From Chromera velia (lineage: Eukaryota; Sar; Chromeraceae), in NCBI GenBank assembly GCA_018398765.1, contig JAHBMJ010003043.1, positions 51,398 through 89,280 of the forward strand: a DNA stretch of 37,883 nucleotides, written 5' to 3'. Numbering within the stretch: position 1 is the first letter of the stretch; the number at the start of each line of letters is the position of its first letter. The notes beneath the pieces are model-generated. The model ran no database searches, was not told where the DNA came from, and saw only the letters and a program-made list of their open reading frames with translations. Below, piece after piece: positions 31,544 to 37,883 of the stretch. Position numbers and translations under genes: made by a program.

Positions 31544-34500
31544 GCAGATGGCCCTGCTGGCAGGCTCTCTGAAGAAGAACTTCAACCCCCATGTGAAGGT
31601 CTGTCTCTAGACACTCTCTGCCGGTCTCTCTCGCTTTCTCTTGCCCCTCTGTCAAAGCTTCTCACTGTCGGTATTCTGTTCCAGCAGACCACTTCCCGCT
31701 TGCTTCTCGGCCCCTTTTTCTCTTCAATGCGCAGAATTCTTTCTCCTTCTGTCTCTGCCTGTCCCTCATGTTTCTCCTCCTGTTTCTGGCTGCCCCTCAT
31801 GTTTCTCCTTCTCTCTCTGCCTGCCCCTCATGTGTCTGCGTCTCGAGTCGAACAAGCTTACATTCAGCCTCTTCGCTCACCACCTTCCAAATGTGTTTCG
31901 TCTGCCTGTTTTCCTTCTGTTGGTCTCAACTGCTCTGCCCATCCACGAGCGTGCCAACAGCAGACACAATCGGAATCGGGTGTACGAACGTGACAAAATC
32001 AGCGTGTGCCAAACTCATTCATACGAATACGGCAACATATATGCACATGTGCGTGCTCATGCAGATTCTGTGGGACTGGGTGTGCGGAAAGCTGAAGGAG
32101 AAGGGCAGAGTCGCGATGGAGGCTGCTGTGTGGTTCGAAACCGTTTTTGCCGCTTCCTGCGTTACACCCGCGAGCATGACAGAGGAAATGAGCAAGCTCC
32201 TGCAAGACAAGAACCCTGCTATGAAGATTCAGGTACGGAGACCTGCATGAATGTTGAGAACAGCAAGTCACAAAAAGAAGAGTGGTGCCAGTAGACAGTG
32301 ATCATTCTGCAGCCAGCAATAATTTTGAAGGATGAACTTGCAACAACCTGTTTGAAATTCTCATACGAGGAGATCGTTTCTCGCAGCAGATCGTTTGGAG
32401 TCATGAAAATTTGTCTTTTCATGTGTGCATGCAGGTTCTCGAACTTCTGCAAAAACTCCTGCTGGGAACCGCGGTGGCGGCAGGGCAGAGAAAAAAAGCA
32501 CCAACAGGAGAGAAGATCCCGAGCGGTCTTCCGTCTTTCGTCTGCTCTGCAGCTGCTGATCTCCTGCAGGATGGTAACAAGGAGGTCAGCAGCCGTCCTT
32601 CCTTCCTTTCCGTTCTGCGTCACCCTTTTCCGTTCCCCTTCTTCTTTCCTTCCCTATCTACCGTGCGCGATGAGCAAGGAAGCAAAGCAAAGCGTTATCC
32701 TCCCCATTTGTTGATGAAAATACATACCTGCAGGTGAGGGACACCGCAAAGCGTACACTCCTTGCACTGCGCAGTGCCGAGAAAAGGGACGGGGGGAAGA
32801 TCTGCACAGTGGCAGAGGCAGTGAAGGGGTGCAGTGGTCCCAAACAGGTCAGTCAAGTGGGAAGGGGAAGGAAATTGAGTGAGAAGGGTTGTCTCCGTAC
32901 CTTTGCATTTGCATTTCGCTCCTCTTGGGCTCTCCTCTTTCCTTTGCAGAGGCAGGATCAATTGAATTGAGAATCAACAATGAGAAAGGGAACCAACCCA
33001 CCGGCGAGTCTTCTGAGCTTCCTCTCCTCTCTGCGGTCCCTCTGTGTCCCTTCACGGACACGTCCCGTTTTTTCCGTTCTTGTCTTGATCGTTTTTCACA
33101 TGTCGCCTCCTGTCTGTGTCCTTTCACAAACGCACGTACACCAAGAATTCATTTCTTGCGGAGTTACCGCTTTGTTGCACGCGTGAGAAGTCTAGAGCTG
33201 TAGCTTTTCTGTTTCTTTTCCCTTCTCCTCTGCTTGCCTTGCAGAAACTCCTCCAGGACATCCTCTCTCTCTCTGTAAGTGCGCCCCCCGGCCCAGGAGC
33301 CAGCACAGAGGACCCGAGTGGACAGGCGGCAGAGGGGGGAAACAGCGGTCGTGCACAGAGCCCCCCCATGCCCATCAAGTCTGGTCTCGCCAGCGCCTTC
33401 TCCAAGAGTGTCCCGGCGTCTCCTGGGGGAGGAGGTGTGTCTCTCTCTCTCTTTTTTCTCTCTCTGCGTCGATCGATCAGCCCTGGCTCTCTTTGGTTTC
33501 CCGTCCCGGGATTGAGTGCGTGACTGCAGGAATGTTTGTGGGGTGGGTGGCCTGCATTGGATGGGGGGGGGGAACTTCATGTGCAGTTTGTGTAAGCGTG
33601 CAGATTGAGAGACACACAGATTAGAGAGACAAGGTCCCCCTTAATTGTCGAGCTGTTGTCCGGTTGTGAGTGCTTGTTGGTTGTGCTGTCTCCCTGCTTG
33701 TTTGTGAGTTTGTGCAGCTGGCTCGAGCAGACCTGGTGTGAGTCGCTTCGTGAGTGGAGCGTCCGTGGCTTCGAGTAATGCGGGGTCAGAGGCCGGAGGG
33801 GGGAAGGGGAAGAAGGCAGCAGGGGGCAAAGGCGGAGGTGCAAAGTCGAGAGAGGGGGGCGGGGGAGACAATCTAAGCCTTTCCCTTCCGGATGAGGGTG
33901 CGTCGGGGTTCAGCATGACAGGGACAGACGCGAAGGGACGCGTGGTGAGTGCCTTGGGTGCTGAGGGGGAGCGCGTTGAGGGCCTTCTGGGTTCGTCCAA
34001 GTGGCAGGAGAGGCAAGAGGCCATCCAGGCAGTCAAGGCATGGGTCGAGGCAGAGGAGAATGGAGAGGCTGTGAAGACCCTTGGTGAGTGAGTCTGTTGT
34101 TACACCAGCTTTCTTCTTGTTCGTGAGACTGGTTCGTTCGATGTCGGATCGCTTTGATCAACATGTGAACAGAAGCAGAAGGAAAGAGCTCGATTGAGAT
34201 TCAGAAGGAGAAATGAGTTCGAACCAAAGAAGCTTTCCATTCAGTGTTCTCTTATATTGGCTTTACGGCATCCCGTAAGAGGGGGAACCATATTGTTCGC
34301 GACTCAGATAAGCGCAATACAGTCAGTGACTCTTCGGAAGAAAATCATGTTCTCGGTCGAATGTTTGTGCTGCAGGAGAGGCCCTTTTCATCTTCCTTAA
34401 AGGTGCCGTGAAGGACTTCAAAGAAGTCAACGCGATGGTCATGAAGGAGGCCCTCGCGTGCTGCCAGACGGTTCTGAGTCGTGTGGAGGTGGCCCTCGAG

Positions 34501-36424
34501 AGGCTCTGCGGAATCTGCGCAGAACTTTTCGGGGGCAAGGGCGGACTCGGGGAGAAGCTTGGGGACATCAAACTGGCAAGTGCTGTTCATGAATTTGCAT
34601 TTGCATGGAGTGAAGCGCTGTCTCCGGGTCTTGTGAGTGAAGCCATCTGGAGGGGGGTGAGTGGGGGGACGATCAGTGCGAGGCTGTCGGAGAACCTCGG
34701 GAAGCTACTCTTTGAGGTCTGTCTGTCTATGTTTTTTCTTTCTCTTTTCTCATCTTCTATGCGCAAACTGTGAATCCGATGTTGCTATGCATCAGGTCGC
34801 TTCTCGAATGGGAAACGGGGAGAGACGGAGGGATGGGGTGGTCTTGAGTGAGCCTGATCTGTCACGCATTTCCATCCTTTTCCTTCTCCGTTTCTGATTA
34901 GCACATCGAACTCGATTGGGACGGCATCAATCGATTCATGCCGATTTTTTTTTTTTACTTCTTTGCCGCATTGTGTTTTCCTTGCATGGGCTGTTGTATT
35001 TCTTTCGTGTATGACTTTCTTTGCTTTGCTTTGTTTCATGCAATCTTCCTCTGTGCAGATGCTGGAGGAGTTTGGGTTTGGGCAGATGAACGCTCAGGTC
35101 CTCGTGGGGTTTGCCAAGGGGCAGCTGCAACAGAGGCAGAAGGGGCAGAGGATGAGCGGCCAGAATCTGGTGGTGTTGATGTCGAAATCTGCCGGGAAGA
35201 GTCAGGTCGGTCGGTCAATAGAGGGGAGGGTGGAGGTCTCCTTTTCCTTTGAGCTAGGGGGGGGGGGCTCTTTTTTTTCGTGTACGTTTTTTCTTTTCTC
35301 ATCTTTCTCTCATTCCGCGAAGAGCTGATGATTCTGGCTGTGTTGCATCCATCTGCTGTGCTTCGATTCTGCTGCAGGTGCTTCCTCTGATTTCCGATGG
35401 GGGGCTGACCGATGCGACAATGAAGGAAGTGACAGAGGCCTGCGAGACAGCCACAGGGGAGGCCCCCGCGCCCACGCGCCTGTGTGCAGTCGCCAAGGCA
35501 CAGGCTGCAAAGAGAGGGGGCGGCGTGGGAGAGAGAGCAGCGACTTCTGGCGGTCTGAGCGGGTCGATGAACCTCTCTGATCTTCTGCCAGCTGTGAATC
35601 TTTCCGAAGAGATTTCAAAGGTTGAGGGTCTCTTGGAGAAGATCAGCAGCGTCTCGTGGCAGGAGAGGAAGGACGGCCTCGAGGGAGTGAAGGGGCTGGT
35701 GGAGAAGAAGTGCAAAGCAAAAGTCGCTCCGGAAGGTCAGTTAGTTAGTCGGCGGTATCGGCAGGAACGGAAGAGGGCAATCGGTTTGTCGGACTTTCTC
35801 TTTGGAGAGTCGCTCAGTTTTGAAGCAACTGCAGAAGGGGAGATTCAGAAACCCAAGTCTTTTGTCTGGAACGGTGGAGAGAATCAGAGAAGACTTTTCT
35901 CTCTATGCATCCTCACGTTTCGTGATCGGGTCTCTAGCGAAGGCAGCTCGTAAGGCCAAACTGTTTGCATGTCACCATTGAGAAGAGAAGAGGGCCGGAT
36001 GTGGAGGGAGGATTCTTATGGAGAGGAAGCGAGAGACAGATAAAGGACGAGACAAGCAAGGCGCTCAAATGAACCGCTTTCTCTTTTGTCTTGCTGGTGC
36101 TTGCAGGTCTGACAGCGTTCATCCAGGTCTACAAGCAGAGATTGACGGACTCCAACAGGGCAGTCGCGAAGGCCGCGCTTGATCTGGCTCAGCCGTTGGC
36201 TGCGGCCCTTGGCCCTGGAGGCGCTCGTTTTGCGCGCGCCTTGTTGCAACCTCTGATCGGTCGTCTTGCCGACAAGCAGTTGAAAGACCAGGCCAAGGGG
36301 GCGGCAGGGGAGGTCCTCAAACAAGTCGGGTGGGTCGAGGGGAGGGCAGCATGGGCGGCCACCTTTTTCGAATGCGCGAGTGCGGGGGGGGGAATGGAGG
36401 GAGACGAGAGGGAGGAGGAGGAGA

Positions 36425-36462
<38 letters not shown>

Positions 36463-37883
36463 ACGATGTTTTTCTCTTGCCGTGAGTGAGCAGACTATTG
36501 GTGTCTCTCCCTACTTGCAGATCGTCTGCGTTTCTGAAAGACGGGCAGCTTGCAGTGGCACTGACTGAGCAGTCCATCGACCAACGAGAGGGAGTCCTCT
36601 CTCTTCTCGGAGAGGGTGAGGGGTCGTTCGGGTTTGTGGCCTCTGAGTGTGATTCTGCTAGTTTGCTTCCCCTGGTTGACCCCCTCATGCAGTGTCTCCT
36701 TGACAAGAAACCAGAATTGAGAGACAGGTCCGAGGCGGTTCTCAAGTCTGTAATTGCAGTTACGGGAGGGGGGCCGCTTCGAAGAGCGTTTGTCGACCTG
36801 AAGCCTGCACAGCAGAACGGCGTGAGGCAGACAGTAGACGGCATACTCGACTTTGCAACGGGGGGGGGAGGGTCCGTCGCGGGGGACAGTCAAGCGCCTT
36901 CGAGTCGCCCTGCGTCTCCAGTGCCCGCCAGAGGACGAGAAAGGTGAGAGAGACGGTCTGCGTATACACAATCAAAAGTCGCACTTGAGACGATAAAGGC
37001 TTGAACAGGGACGGTTGAGAAAAGTAGCCTAGATCGAGCTCGGCCTCCCTCAGCAATCTCAAAGAATATAGAGTCAATTGTCTGGCAGAAAGCCAGCCAC
37101 TCCCCATCTGATCCATTCCCTTTCAGGGTTTTCTCAACCCAACGCACTTCTCCTTCCATACCAACCGCAAGTGTCCACACTCACACACACATGTCTACAT
37201 GGATACTAAAGTTTACACACACAGGTAGGCAATCCAACTTCTCCCACTCCTTAACTCTTGCAGGTCGGCAACCCCGCAGAAGGACCGTCCAGGCGTTGGA
37301 GGAGGGAGGCCGCCTTCTGTTCAAAGAAACAAACCACCGGCAGGCCCCCCAGGGGCAAACAAACAGCAGAGACCGCCTGGAGGTGTCACGGGGTCATCTG
37401 AGCAGGCGCCCCCGAAGAAGACCATTCAAGGAGGAGGGGCCAAAAATCGGGTGAGCCGGTGGGGGGGGAGGCCGCAGCGAAGTGGGATAGAGGTTCTTTT
37501 TTTCTAACCTCTCGTGGAGAAGAAGAGAAAGAACACAAGAGAGTGCCGCACAGTGAGAGGCGGATGGTTCAGGCTATGAAGATAAATGTACAATCAAAAA
37601 GCTGTGGCCGAAGCTTCCGATTCTTCCTTTTATAGATCTGTTTTTCCCCCCCCCTCAGGTTTCGTTTCGCATATTCTTTTGTTCTTTCTCTGGTTTTCTG
37701 ATCATCATCGCGCGGCGCGGCGTCTCTCTTTCCCTGCCTGCCTGCTCGTCTTCTTCCTATTAATAGCAGGGTGGTGCACCGCGAGCGGGCTCTCGGTCGG
37801 CGTCGCCCACTGCCTCTCCGGCCGTCGGCTCTCGTGGTGCCTCCCACGGGCCTTCTGCTGGGGGATACGGGGGGGGCCTTTCT
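28918..37883 (+). CDS. XMAP215/Dis1/ch-TOG family microtubule polymerase, partial at 3' end
   Basis: Seventeen exons join in frame: 28918-29625, 29952-30021, 30394-30649, 30922-31114, 31548-31598, 32065-32232, 32435-32584, 32734-32847, 33245-33434, 33718-34083, 34376-34716, 35059-35205, 35378-35735, 36107-36329, 36521-36943, 37264-37450 and 37770 to the window end, 1353 aa so far. The family binds tubulin through TOG domains and speeds microtubule growth. Four TOG domains begin at tubulin-contacting Trp motifs: KKWADR (W68), EKWSERL (W356), SKWQERQEAI (W729) and VSWQERKDGLEGV (W1012). TOG1-TOG2 resemble ch-TOG most clearly: KGLDAALLWLD, then a KRLVS-type start and LLEKNPKL. A Lys/Gly-rich linker (about 655-690) joins TOG2 to TOG3, and a Ser/Pro/Arg/Gly-rich basic region follows TOG4. 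The C-terminal end lies outside the window. Confidence 0.93.
29768..29800. repeat. CAGT repeat in TOG gene intron 1
   Basis: About eight CAGT units lie in intron 1, downstream of the true donor, which itself reads GTCAGTCAG. Each unit carries a GTCAGT word that resembles the donors used in this gene. Confidence 0.9.
31504..31543 (+). repeat. TCTG repeat at the 3' end of TOG gene intron 4
   Basis: A run of TCTG units lies directly upstream of the exon 5 acceptor (CTCTGCAG) and appears to serve as its pyrimidine-rich tract. Confidence 0.85.
36427..36461. repeat. GT dinucleotide repeat in TOG gene intron 14
   Basis: About 17 GT units within the intron between exons 14 and 15. Confidence 0.95.

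Noticed and set aside
37640-37700. Acceptor-like CAG at about 37660 as start of the next TOG gene exon
   Set aside because: The following in-frame sequence is hydrophobic and unlike the Gly/Ser/Pro/Arg-rich region; the CAG at 37767-37769 gives a frame that fits the preceding composition and phase.

Overview
The window is eukaryotic nuclear DNA. Three genes are interrupted by many spliceosomal introns with GT...AG ends, and a decayed Ty1/copia LTR retrotransposon, a large foldback element and many simple repeats lie between or inside them. The organism is probably a protist. An alveolate or other complex-plastid alga, for example a chromerid, would fit the intron style, the AMT1-type ammonium transporter, the copia load and a possible bipartite targeting leader. 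That placement is inference; no rRNA or tRNA gene is present to test it.

Layout. 1-1438: AT-rich non-coding DNA holding a 453-bp foldback (715-1167). 1439-7640: a copia element on the minus strand with two 311-bp LTRs, a primer binding site, a polypurine tract and a broken gag-protease-integrase-RT-RNase H. The two LTRs differ at 13 positions, all transitions and mostly at CpG. 7641-10675: no convincing gene, one GAAA microsatellite. 10676-12103 (minus): one uninterrupted gene for a 475-residue protein with a signal peptide, an aromatic cysteine cluster and a Gly/Tyr-rich stretch. 12104-13002: divergent upstream region with small repeats. 13003-15343 (plus): five-exon AMT1-type ammonium transporter, 467 aa. 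15344-20624: gene-poor, with an AT-rich island and CA/GAAA repeats. 20625-28070 (minus): a ten-exon gene rebuilt here, predicted 1440 aa, with beta-propeller-like N-terminal segments, a BTB domain split by a long low-complexity insertion, a BACK-like helical segment and a very acidic tail. 28071-28917: second divergent upstream region. 28918 to the window end (plus): seventeen exons of an XMAP215/Dis1/ch-TOG family microtubule polymerase with four TOG domains in 1353 residues, continuing beyond the window.

The three intact genes show no shared pathway: nitrogen uptake, a secreted or organelle-directed protein, a BTB scaffold or ubiquitin-ligase adaptor, and a microtubule polymerase. Two pairs are head to head, with about 0.85-0.9 kb between start codons. 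The best leads for a second look are the high frequency of 5' splice sites with C at +3 (GTCAGT type), including one inside a GTCA tandem array where the register chosen decides whether the BTB protein gets its acidic tail; the insertion inside the BTB domain; and the purely transition-type decay of the retrotransposon LTRs.
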